Shown: piece by piece, positions 1 to 7,320 of the stretch | Position numbering within the stretch: the stretch's first letter is position 1 | Layout of the letters: the number at the start of each line of letters is the position of its first letter | Assembly (NCBI RefSeq): GCF_003002025.1 | Contig: NZ_PVZB01000025.1 | Span: 1-64,000, forward strand | Reading direction: 5' to 3' | Source of the DNA: Paraburkholderia sp. BL25I1N1 | Lineage (GTDB): Bacteria > Pseudomonadota > Gammaproteobacteria > Burkholderiales > Burkholderiaceae | DNA: 64,000 bases | The notes under the pieces: generated by a model | What the model was told of the DNA's origin: nothing | The model's input: only the letters and a program-made list of their open reading frames with translations | Databases searched by the model: none | Made by a program: the position numbers and the translations under genes

Positions 1-83
1 AGCGCTTCAGGCAGTTCAGGCAGCGGCCCGCGGGCCGCTGCCTGAGACGCGACGGTGCGTTTCTTTTTCATCGGCATATCCAT
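1..83 (-). CDS. partial hypothetical protein (N-terminus only)
   Basis: An open frame runs off the left edge on the minus strand. Three in-frame ATG codons occur at 83, 77 and 71. A GAGGGG motif lies nine bases before the ATG at 83 and AAGG lies eight bases before the ATG at 77, so either could be the start. The visible peptide is basic at first (KKKRT) and then rich in Ala, Gly and Pro. Too little is visible to assign a family. It lies about 80 bases downstream of the toxin-antitoxin-like pair and on the same strand, so it might be cotranscribed with it, but it could be unrelated. Confidence 0.4.
   Translation of the reverse strand, partial: MDMPMKKKRTVASQAAARGPLPELPEA
16..45. repeat. 30-bp perfect palindrome
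   Basis: Bases 16-30 are the exact reverse complement of 31-45, centred on CCCGCGGG. It falls inside the partial edge gene, where it encodes Ala/Arg/Gly/Pro codons. There is no T-run on either side, so it is not a usual terminator. It may be a chance product of GC-rich coding sequence or a binding site. Confidence 0.6.
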
Positions 84-164
84 GACCTTGATCCCCTCAT
101 GATATGCCCCGCCCACGAAATTACGGATAGGTCCCAGGTTTGTCGCGTTCCGGGCGCACGGCAG

Positions 165-797
165 CTACGCATAAACCACCGACAACGCCCCGAGTTCTCT
201 CATCAGCTCAGGTTTGCGTGACTCAATGACGTCCGCATGAATCTGATAAATGACCGACTTGATGACCTCCGTCTGACTCAAAGTCGTGTCGTGCATCAGC
301 GTCTTCAGGTCTTCCACGATACGTGGCGTCACCTTCATGGAAAGCCGGCGGCGAGCCTCACCGCGGCGCTCCTTGAAGCGTTCCGACGTGGCGCGATGGG
401 CCTTGATCAGCAGGGCTCGCGGGAACTCGCCGGAAGCAAACCGATGCAGATAAAGGATCATCAGGACCTTTCGGAATTCGGTTGAGCTGGTGCTGTCGAC
501 AATATAGGCGGCGAGGTCGAGCACATCCAGATAAATGGCCGGCAATTGCGCCTCGATCGGCCGGACTTCCTTGCGTCGCGCTTCCCGCACGGCCGGTGTG
601 GATTGCGCCGGGACAGCCACCACGTTTCCGCACGCGTCGCACACCGCCGCGAGGATATTCTTCACCTCACCTTTGCCGTCGCTAAACGGTACGTCGCGCC
701 GCGCAAAAGTTGTGCTCACGAGTTGTTTGCAATGGTGACAAACCGCCTTACTTTTCTCACCGTCCTCATACAGTTTCATCTTCATGGCTTCACTCAC
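165..797 (-). CDS. MqsA-like zinc-ribbon antitoxin candidate with RHH-like C-terminus
   Basis: 210 aa. The N-terminus has two CxxC pairs (Cys20/Cys23 and Cys53/Cys56) about 29 residues apart, followed by an aromatic and glycine pattern like the zinc domain of MqsA antitoxins. The middle (about 85-145) is predicted helical with no family I recognise. Residues about 151-190 (starting RRLSMKVTP, then two amphipathic helices) read like a ribbon-helix-helix DNA-binding unit, whereas MqsA normally ends in an HTH. The GTG start at 797 overlaps the TGA of the upstream gene by four bases, suggesting translational coupling; ATG codons at 785 and 779 are alternatives. Gene order (putative toxin first) matches mqsRA. 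Function is inferred from architecture only. Confidence 0.55.
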   Translation of the reverse strand: MSEAMKMKLYEDGEKSKAVCHHCKQLVSTTFARRDVPFSDGKGEVKNILAAVCDACGNVVAVPAQSTPAVREARRKEVRPIEAQLPAIYLDVLDLAAYIVDSTSSTEFRKVLMILYLHRFASGEFPRALLIKAHRATSERFKERRGEARRRLSMKVTPRIVEDLKTLMHDTTLSQTEVIKSVIYQIHADVIESRKPELMRELGALSVVYA

Positions 798-1099
798 TGA
801 TGCACGCTGATAAACACGGTGTCTGGATCGCTCACAAAGTAAAACTTCACGTACCAGCCGCCTGATTCGATGACATGCACATCGATCGACGCAACGCTGT
901 GGTGCGGTGACGAGCTGTACTGCGTGCCGTTGCTTCTGGCAACGAGCACCTCGACGAATTCGGCGGTCACTCGCCCCGTCGCCAGAAGGTTCTTTACGTT
1001 AATGCCGGAGCGCGCTTCGTGCTGGAACTGGCCGGATCGAAGCGCGGCAATAACCGTCCGCTTCACCTCCTTGTACTTGCTCGGAATCGACAACCGCAC
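794..1099 (-). CDS. small MqsR/RelE-fold-like toxin candidate
   Basis: 101 aa from a GTG at 1099; a TTG at 1093 has a better placed GGGAGG five bases upstream. The N-terminal part (YKEVKRTVIAALRSGQF) resembles the opening of MqsR (a valine/lysine-rich helix followed by a glycine and a beta strand). The C-terminus (WYVKFYF, then VFISVHQ) resembles the final strands of MqsR and DUF4258 proteins. His27 and Arg30 are candidate active residues, but I cannot align them with certainty. It is followed, with a four-base overlap, by a zinc-ribbon protein like MqsA. An endoribonuclease role is inference; the sequence is clearly divergent from E. coli MqsR. Confidence 0.5.
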   Translation of the reverse strand: MRLSIPSKYKEVKRTVIAALRSGQFQHEARSGINVKNLLATGRVTAEFVEVLVARSNGTQYSSSPHHSVASIDVHVIESGGWYVKFYFVSDPDTVFISVHQ

Positions 1100-1104
1100 C
1101 TCCC

Positions 1105-1124
1105 ATTATACGACAACTCTCGTA
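1105..1124 (-). promoter_or_regulatory. -10 element and inverted repeat before the toxin-antitoxin-like pair
   Basis: On the minus strand a perfect TATAAT occupies 1110-1105, and TACGA-N6-TCGTA (1109-1124) overlaps it. The -10 lies only five bases from the toxin GTG codon, so transcription would begin at about the start codon and the message may be nearly leaderless. No good -35 is seen. The overlapping repeat is a plausible site for autorepression. Confidence 0.4.
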
Positions 1125-1236
1125 ATAGATCCTTGATGGAGAGCGCTCACCATCTCGAGAAATTGTCGATGAATTTTTTTTTGGGAGAAGGTCCGGTAGA
1201 CCAAAATCCGCAAGCTGGATGAACGGCAACTTACAA

Positions 1237-1263
1237 TAAAAAACCCCGCCGAAGCGGGGTTTC
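1237..1263 (-). terminator. rho-independent terminator after the binding protein gene
   Basis: On the minus strand the stem ACCCCGC/GCGGGGT with a TTCG loop is followed by a run of T. It lies about 30 bases past the stop of the gene at 1292-2440. Confidence 0.85.
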
Positions 1264-1291
1264 CTTCACAACGTCAAAGCAGGCAAGTCTC

Positions 1292-2440
1292 TTATTTCCC
1301 ACCCACGCTCTGCAACGTCGTCCACTTACCATCGACAACCTTGTACAGCGTGATACCGCCGTTCTTCAGGTCGCCCTTGCTGTCGTACGCGAGGTTCGCG
1401 GACGTCACCGCCGGCATCGACGTCTTCGCGAGCACCGGCAGGTACTTGGCCGGATCGGTCGAGTTCGCCTTCTTCATTGCATCGAACATGGCCATTGCGC
1501 CGTCGTAAGCGTACGGCGAGTACGTTTGCACGTCTTCGTTGAAACGCTTCTTGTACTTCGCGACGTAGTCCTTGCCGCCCGGCATTTCTTCCAGCGGCAG
1601 GCCGGCGAGCGATGCCACCGTGCCGTTCGCCGCGTCACCCGCGATCTGGATGAACGTCGGCGTGTGGACCATTTCGCCGCCCATCAGCGGCGCCTTGATG
1701 CCCAATGCCTTCATCTGCTTGACCATCGGTGCCGCTTGCGAATCCGCGCCGCCGTAATAGATCAGATCAGGTTGAACAGCCTTCAGCTTGGTCAGGATCG
1801 ACTTGAAGTCGACTGCTTTGTCGTTCGTGTATTCACGATCGACGATCTGGCCACCCGCTGCCTTCGCTGCCTTTTCGAACTGATCGGCCAGACCTTGGCC
1901 ATAAGCCGTGCGGTCGTCGACGATCACGATCTTCTTCATGCCCAGCGTCTTTACCGCGAACGTGCCGGCGACCGAACCTTGCTGCGTGTCGGACGTCATC
2001 ATGCGGAACGTGGTCTTGAAACCTTGTTGCGTGTATTCCGGCGCCGTCGCCATGGCGATTTCGGGGATGCCCGCGTTCGCGTAAATGCGCGAAGCCGGAA
2101 TCGTGGTGCCCGAGTTGAAGTGGCCGAGCATACCCTTGATGCCGTCATCCACCAGCTTCTGTGCAACCGTCGTACCGGTGCGCGGGTCGGCCTGGTCGTC
2201 GGCCGAGTCCAGCACGAAGCGGACTTGCTTGCCGCCGATCACCGGCTTGGTCGCGTTCATGTCTTCCACTGCCAGCGTAATGCCGTTCTGGAAGTCCTTG
2301 CCGTAGTGCGCCTGCGCGCCTGTCATCGGGCCGGCAAAGCCGACCTTCACATCTTCCGTCGATTGAGCATTGGCCGTCCCCGCCAGCGACATCGCTGCAA
2401 CCAGTGCAGCGCCTGCCAGCTGTTTCATCTTGTGTTGCAT
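1292..2440 (-). CDS. branched-chain amino acid-type ABC transporter periplasmic binding protein
   Basis: 382 aa with a signal peptide (basic start, hydrophobic core, cleavage near AQSTEDVKVGF at about residue 26). The mature protein is a type I periplasmic binding fold of the LivJ/LivK family: VKVGFAGPMTGAQAHYGKDF at the start, FNSGTTIPAS in the ligand pocket region, and YGQGLADQFEKAA in the hinge region. It would capture branched-chain or related amino acids for a membrane complex encoded elsewhere, since no permease or ATPase adjoins it. The start has AAGGAGAAGCT directly before the ATG. It follows putA by 87 bases on the same strand and ends at its own terminator, so read-through from putA is possible. 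Confidence 0.9.
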   Translation of the reverse strand: MQHKMKQLAGAALVAAMSLAGTANAQSTEDVKVGFAGPMTGAQAHYGKDFQNGITLAVEDMNATKPVIGGKQVRFVLDSADDQADPRTGTTVAQKLVDDGIKGMLGHFNSGTTIPASRIYANAGIPEIAMATAPEYTQQGFKTTFRMMTSDTQQGSVAGTFAVKTLGMKKIVIVDDRTAYGQGLADQFEKAAKAAGGQIVDREYTNDKAVDFKSILTKLKAVQPDLIYYGGADSQAAPMVKQMKALGIKAPLMGGEMVHTPTFIQIAGDAANGTVASLAGLPLEEMPGGKDYVAKYKKRFNEDVQTYSPYAYDGAMAMFDAMKKANSTDPAKYLPVLAKTSMPAVTSANLAYDSKGDLKNGGITLYKVVDGKWTTLQSVGGK

Positions 2441-2527
2441 AGCTTCTCCTTGGTACCAGGTGTGGATGGAGCGGTTTCGGGGTCGCCGTACCGCTTCCTT
2501 CTTTTTGAAAAGATCAATGAGGTTCGC

Positions 2528-5500
2528 TCAACCGATCGTCATCAAATTCGCATTACCGCCTGCTGCTGCCGTATTCACGCTGACCGAGCGTTCCGTCAAC
2601 AGACGCTCGAGCGCGTAATCCTCGTCGCCGCTTTCCAGCGCGCCTGCCGCGACGCCCTGCACCGACACGATCGGGCCCGGACGCTTCGCGACTTCCTTCA
2701 CCAGCGCCAGCAACTCGTCGCTATCGCCTTCGAACAGCACGGCGTCGAACGTTGCATCGGCGCTCTTCTTCACGCTCGCATGTGACTTCAACGACGCGGG
2801 CAACTGCGCCACCAGTTGTTCACCCGCCGCGCCTTCGAACAACGCGCGATTTCCCGTAGCCAGCGCCGCGGCAAACTGCACGCGCGCGCCGCTCGCCGTC
2901 GACGCAATACACAGCACCGTGCCGCGCGCGCCCAGCGTGTACGTGTTGCGCTCGCCAGTCGGTCCCGACAGTACCGCGGTGGCGCCCGCCGGCACATGCG
3001 ACAGATAGCCGTCGCAGCGCGCGGCCAGCACCGGCTGTTGTTCGGCAATCAGCCAATCGCGATAAGCCGTCAATGCAGCGGACGGATTGTCGCTGTTTTC
3101 GGCTGCCTTCGGTACATCCACGACCAATGCCTGCGCGAGCGACTTCGGCAAACCGGGCGGACGCGTCGCCAGCAGACGCTGCAAATACAGCGCGCCGCCC
3201 GCTTTCGGACCCGTGCCCGACAAACCTTCGCCGCCGAACGGCTGCACACCCACCACGGCGCCGATCACATTGCGGTTCACATAAATGTTGCCGACGTGCG
3301 CGCGGCTGATCACGTGAGCGATGGTTTCATCGATCCGCGTATGGATGCCGAGCGTGAGGCCGTAGCCCGTCGTGCGAATCTGTTCGAGCAGCTTGTCGAG
3401 CTGGCTGCGGCGGTAACGCACCACATGCAGCACCGGACCGAACACTTCGCGCTTCAGTTCGTCGATGCTGTCGAGTTCGATCAGCGTGGGCGGAACGAAG
3501 GTGCCTTGCGCGCAACCGTCGGGCATCGGCAATTGCTCGACCTTGCGGCCTTTCTCGCGCATCGTCGCGACGTGCGCGTCGATACCGCGTTTCGCGTCGA
3601 GGTCGATCACCGGGCCCACGTCGATCGACAGACGGTCCGGATTGCCCACTGCCAGTTCGCGCATCGCGCCCGTTAGCATCTCCAGCGTGCGGTCGGCGAC
3701 ATCGTCTTGCAGACAGAGAACGCGCAGCGCGGAACAGCGTTGACCGGCGGAGTCGAAAGACGATTGCAGCACGTCCGCGACCACCTGCTCAGCGAGCGCC
3801 GACGAGTCGACGATCATCGCGTTCTGGCCGCCGGTTTCCGCGATCAGCGGAATCGGCTTGCCGTCCGGATCGAGGCGGCTCGAGAGCGTCTTGTTGATCA
3901 GGCGCGCGACTTCAGTCGAGCCGGTGAACATCACGGCGCGAGTGCGCGGATCGGCCACCAACGCGGCGCCGACCGTTTCACCATTGCCCGGCAGCAGTTG
4001 CACGGCCCCCGCCGGGACGCCGGCTTCGCGCAGAATGCGCACGGCCTGCGCGGCGATCAGCGGTGTCTGTTCGGCCGGCTTTGCGAGCACGGTGTTGCCG
4101 GCCGCCAGCGCCGCGGCCACTTGGCCCATGAAAATCGCCAGCGGGAAATTCCACGGGCTGATACAGACCACCGGACCGAGCGGGCGATGCGTGTCGTTGG
4201 AGAACTCGTCGCGAATCTGCGTGGAGTAGTAGCGCAGGAAGTCGATCGCTTCGCGGATTTCCGCGACGGCGTTGGCCAGCGACTTGCCGGCTTCACGCAC
4301 CACCAGACCCATCAGCGTATGCATCTGCGCTTCGAGCAGATCGGCGGCACGCGCGAGGCAATCGGCGCGCGCTTCGACCGGCGTGGCTTGCCAGATCGGC
4401 GCCGCGGCGACCGCATGCGCCAACGCGGCGCTCACATGTTCCGGGGTCGCTTCAACGACCGTGCCGACGAGGTCACGATGATCCGCCGGATTGCGCACAT
4501 CGCGCGCCACGCCCACGGCGATTTCGTTGTCCTCGAGCATCGGCGCGGCGCGCCACGGATGATGCGCGCTCGCCAGCAACGCCGACGACAACGACGCCAG
4601 ACGATGCTCGTTCGACAGATCGAGGCCCATCGAATTGAGACGCTCGGCGCCGTAGAGATTGCGCGGCAGCGGAATCTTCGCGTGCGGCGCGCCGAGCGGC
4701 ACGATCTTCGAGGCTTCGTCGACGGGGTCGGCGATCAGGTCCTTGATCGCGACGCTTTCATCGGCAATGCGATTCACGAACGACGTGTTCGCGCCGTTTT
4801 CCAGCAGACGGCGCACGAGGTACGCGAGCAGCGTTTCATGCGTGCCGACCGGCGCGTACACGCGGCACGGACGGTTCAGCTTGTCGCGGCCGGTGACTTC
4901 CTCGTACAGCGGCTCGCCCATGCCGTGCAGGCACTGGAACTCGTACTGGCCGGGGTAGTAGTTGTTGCCCGCGAGATGATAGATCGCCGAGAGCGTGTGC
5001 GCGTTGTGCGTGGCGAACTGCGGATAGACCGCATCCGGCGCGCTCAGCAGTTTCTTCGCACAAGCGACGTATGAGACGTCCGTATAGATCTTGCGCGTGT
5101 ACACCGGATAGCCTTCGAGGCCGTCCACTTGCGCGCGCTTGATTTCGGTGTCCCAGTACGCGCCCTTCACGAGGCGCACCATGATGCGGTGACGGCTGCG
5201 GCGCGCCAGATCGATGATGTAGTCGATCACGAACGGGCAACGCTTCTGATATGCCTGCACCACGAAGCCGATGCCGTTCCAGCCGGCCAGGTCTGGATCG
5301 AAGCACAGCGCTTCGAGCAGATCGAGCGAGATTTCGAGGCGGTCGGCTTCTTCGGCGTCGATGTTCAGGCCGATGTCGTAGCGGCGCGCAAGGATCGCCA
5401 GCGAGCGCACGCGCGGCAGGAGTTCGCTCATTGTGCGTTCCTGCTGCGAACGCGAGTAGCGTGCGTGCAGCGCGGAGAGCTTGATCGAGATGCCAGGGCC

Positions 5501-6457
5501 TTCGTAAATGCCACGGCCGCCGGCAGCCTTGCCGATCGCGTGGATCGCCTGTTCGTACGACGCGTAGTAGCGCTGCGCGTCGGCTTCGGTGGTGGCCGCT
5601 TCGCCGAGCATGTCGTACGAGTAGCGGAAGCCGCGCGCTTCGTATTTGCGGCTGTTGGCCAGCGCCTCGGAGATGTTCTCGCCCGTCACGAACTGCTCGC
5701 CCATCAGGCGCATCGCCATATCGACGCCCTTGCGGATCAGCGGCTCGCCGCCCTTGCCGATCAAACGCGTCAGCGCCGACGAGAGGCTCGTTTCGCTATT
5801 GGTCGTCACCAGCTTGCCGGTGATCATCAAGCCCCAGGTCGCGGCGTTGACGAACATCGAGGGCGCCTGGCCCATGTGCGATTTCCAGTCGCCCTTGCTG
5901 ATCTTGTCGCGAATCAGCGCGTCGCGCGTGGCGCGATCGGGAATGCGCAGCAGCGCTTCGGCGAGGCACATCAGCGCCACGCCTTCCTGGCTCGACAGCG
6001 AGAACTCGTGGATCAGACCTTCGACGCCACCGCCCTTGCTCTTGGTGCGCAGCGTTTCGACGAGCTTGCCGGCCATTGTCTGCACATCGCCCGCGAGGTT
6101 GGCCGGCAAGCGAGCCTGACCGACCAGGAACGGCAAGCATTCCGGCTCGGGACGACGGTAAGCGGCCGTGATCGCCGCGCGCAGCACCGACTGCGGTTGC
6201 ACGTTTTGCGCGAACTCGAGGAATGGGTGCGACGCGCCGTCTTCTTCCTGCTCGACCGTGGCGCCGTCGGCGAGATCCGCCGAGCCCGTCACGCCCGACA
6301 GCTCGGGCGGCAACTGGCCGTGCTCGATCTTTTCGAGGTACGCGAAGATGGCCTGCTTGATGAGCCAGTGCGGAGTGCGTTCAAGACGGGTAGCGGCATC
6401 TTTCAGCCGTGAACGCAGGAGGTCGTCGACCTTGACGCCAAGGGTGGTGCTAGCCAT
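2528..6457 (-). CDS. putA: trifunctional PutA: proline dehydrogenase, glutamate semialdehyde dehydrogenase and put repressor
   Basis: About 1309 aa, the long type A PutA. Residues 1-47 form the ribbon-helix-helix DNA-binding domain (MASTTLGVKVDDLLRSRLKD). A proline dehydrogenase beta/alpha barrel follows (ISIKLSALHARYS, RLVKGAYWD). The aldehyde dehydrogenase has PWNFPLAI, the FTGSTEVA cofactor loop, AETGGQNAM and the catalytic cysteine in SAGQRCSALR. The C-terminal part beyond the dehydrogenase is typical of long PutA. It converts proline to glutamate at the membrane, with electrons passing through FAD to quinone. The start at 6457 has AAGGAAAC upstream and begins exactly at the DNA-binding domain; the open frame extends 28 codons further upstream. 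Autoregulation is supported by GTTGCA boxes in its promoter. Confidence 0.97.
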   Translation of the reverse strand: MASTTLGVKVDDLLRSRLKDAATRLERTPHWLIKQAIFAYLEKIEHGQLPPELSGVTGSADLADGATVEQEEDGASHPFLEFAQNVQPQSVLRAAITAAYRRPEPECLPFLVGQARLPANLAGDVQTMAGKLVETLRTKSKGGGVEGLIHEFSLSSQEGVALMCLAEALLRIPDRATRDALIRDKISKGDWKSHMGQAPSMFVNAATWGLMITGKLVTTNSETSLSSALTRLIGKGGEPLIRKGVDMAMRLMGEQFVTGENISEALANSRKYEARGFRYSYDMLGEAATTEADAQRYYASYEQAIHAIGKAAGGRGIYEGPGISIKLSALHARYSRSQQERTMSELLPRVRSLAILARRYDIGLNIDAEEADRLEISLDLLEALCFDPDLAGWNGIGFVVQAYQKRCPFVIDYIIDLARRSRHRIMVRLVKGAYWDTEIKRAQVDGLEGYPVYTRKIYTDVSYVACAKKLLSAPDAVYPQFATHNAHTLSAIYHLAGNNYYPGQYEFQCLHGMGEPLYEEVTGRDKLNRPCRVYAPVGTHETLLAYLVRRLLENGANTSFVNRIADESVAIKDLIADPVDEASKIVPLGAPHAKIPLPRNLYGAERLNSMGLDLSNEHRLASLSSALLASAHHPWRAAPMLEDNEIAVGVARDVRNPADHRDLVGTVVEATPEHVSAALAHAVAAAPIWQATPVEARADCLARAADLLEAQMHTLMGLVVREAGKSLANAVAEIREAIDFLRYYSTQIRDEFSNDTHRPLGPVVCISPWNFPLAIFMGQVAAALAAGNTVLAKPAEQTPLIAAQAVRILREAGVPAGAVQLLPGNGETVGAALVADPRTRAVMFTGSTEVARLINKTLSSRLDPDGKPIPLIAETGGQNAMIVDSSALAEQVVADVLQSSFDSAGQRCSALRVLCLQDDVADRTLEMLTGAMRELAVGNPDRLSIDVGPVIDLDAKRGIDAHVATMREKGRKVEQLPMPDGCAQGTFVPPTLIELDSIDELKREVFGPVLHVVRYRRSQLDKLLEQIRTTGYGLTLGIHTRIDETIAHVISRAHVGNIYVNRNVIGAVVGVQPFGGEGLSGTGPKAGGALYLQRLLATRPPGLPKSLAQALVVDVPKAAENSDNPSAALTAYRDWLIAEQQPVLAARCDGYLSHVPAGATAVLSGPTGERNTYTLGARGTVLCIASTASGARVQFAAALATGNRALFEGAAGEQLVAQLPASLKSHASVKKSADATFDAVLFEGDSDELLALVKEVAKRPGPIVSVQGVAAGALESGDEDYALERLLTERSVSVNTAAAGGNANLMTIG

Positions 6458-6512
6458 GTTTCCTTCTTCGGATACCAAACGAATGCGCTGGGAAAGACTA
6501 AAAGTTGGGCGA

Positions 6513-6565
6513 ATCGTACGCCTCCCAATAAAAAGGTGCAACCATGTTCAGCGCATGGTTGCACC
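6513..6565 (-). promoter_or_regulatory. putA promoter with inverted GTTGCA operator
   Basis: Bases 6535-6546 (GGTGCAACCATG) and 6554-6565 (CATGGTTGCACC) form a perfect 12-bp inverted repeat with a seven-base loop. Each arm contains GTTGCA, the half-site described for E. coli PutA. On the minus strand TTGCAC (6541-6536), a 17-base spacer and TACGAT (6518-6513) form a plausible sigma70 promoter, with the left arm covering the -35. The same hairpin is followed by TTTTTATT on the minus strand, so a transcript starting further upstream could also terminate here. The rest of the 6458-6780 gap shows no other clear element. Confidence 0.6.
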
Positions 6566-6780
6566 CTGCTGGGAGCCTTGTGCGGCGAGGGTTTGCGCCA
6601 GATGGCGCTGGCCGCTGGCGCAGTGGTTGCGCTTAGTACTTTCCCTGGCGTGATTCTTTTTGCATTTACCCTTATCAGAACGGGTCGGCGCGCCGTTATA
6701 CGGAACATAGCGGCACGCGGCCTCCGGGCACGCACAAAAAAACGGTACGGGGTTTTAGAAGACAGGCGAGGACAGGTGAA

Positions 6781-6951
6781 ATGGAAAAGTGGCTGGTAGT
6801 ACTGGGCATCTGGGCGATGTGCGCGACTTGCGCGGTGTTGTTCATGCGTGGCGCGACGAGTGGCCCAGGCAGGCGCGAGCCCGACGAGGAACACGTGCCC
6901 GCGGCGTCGCGCGCATCCGTGGGTGACGCGCGGACCGCGTTAAACGAGTGA
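6781..6951 (+). CDS. small single-pass membrane protein
   Basis: 56 aa. ATG at 6781 is preceded by AGGTGAA. The first 20 or so residues (MEKWLVVLGIWAMCATCAVL) form one hydrophobic segment, followed by a polar, proline- and charge-rich tail. It is divergent from putA. I do not recognise a family; the good ribosome binding site, the membrane segment and its isolation from other reading frames are the support. It could be a small accessory membrane protein or a chance frame. Confidence 0.5.
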   Translation: MEKWLVVLGIWAMCATCAVLFMRGATSGPGRREPDEEHVPAASRASVGDARTALNE

Positions 6952-7320
6952 ACTGAACGGGTGAATGGGCGCGTCCGGCGTTCCGTGCGGGACAGAGCGA
7001 CGACTATCTTCGGCTGACGCACTGGCGGAACGCTGACATCGCCGGGCTCGGCGCCGCGGCTGGCTTAGGCGCGCGTCAATGTTGACGAACCGGTTCGAAG
7101 CGCGCGCAACTGTCGCCAGGCGAGACGAGTTGGTCGTGCAACCGGCAGAGCCGGCTGTTCGCCACGCTCGCGCCGAATGCGGAACCAAACACGGCGAGAC
7201 CCGGAATGCCCTGCTCCAACGAGCCCCGATTCTCAGCGCGATGCCGGCAGCCCGCGCAGCACGGCGCGTGCGTTTCATCGCGCGCCTGCGCCGCGCTGTC
7301 GAGGCGGACCGTGCGCCTCA
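6952..7320. other. intergenic region, nothing convincing
   Basis: About 370 GC-rich bases between the small membrane protein and the exporter gene. Reading frames exist on both strands, including one that starts within the exporter stop codon, but their composition is unlike real proteins here (Arg- and Ala-rich, no hydrophobic core). No terminator with a T-run was seen. Confidence 0.5.

Noticed and set aside
1526..2785. Long plus-strand open frame of 419 codons opposite the binding protein gene.
   Set aside because: It is Arg- and His-rich antisense to a gene with clear family motifs, as expected for an antisense shadow in GC-rich DNA.
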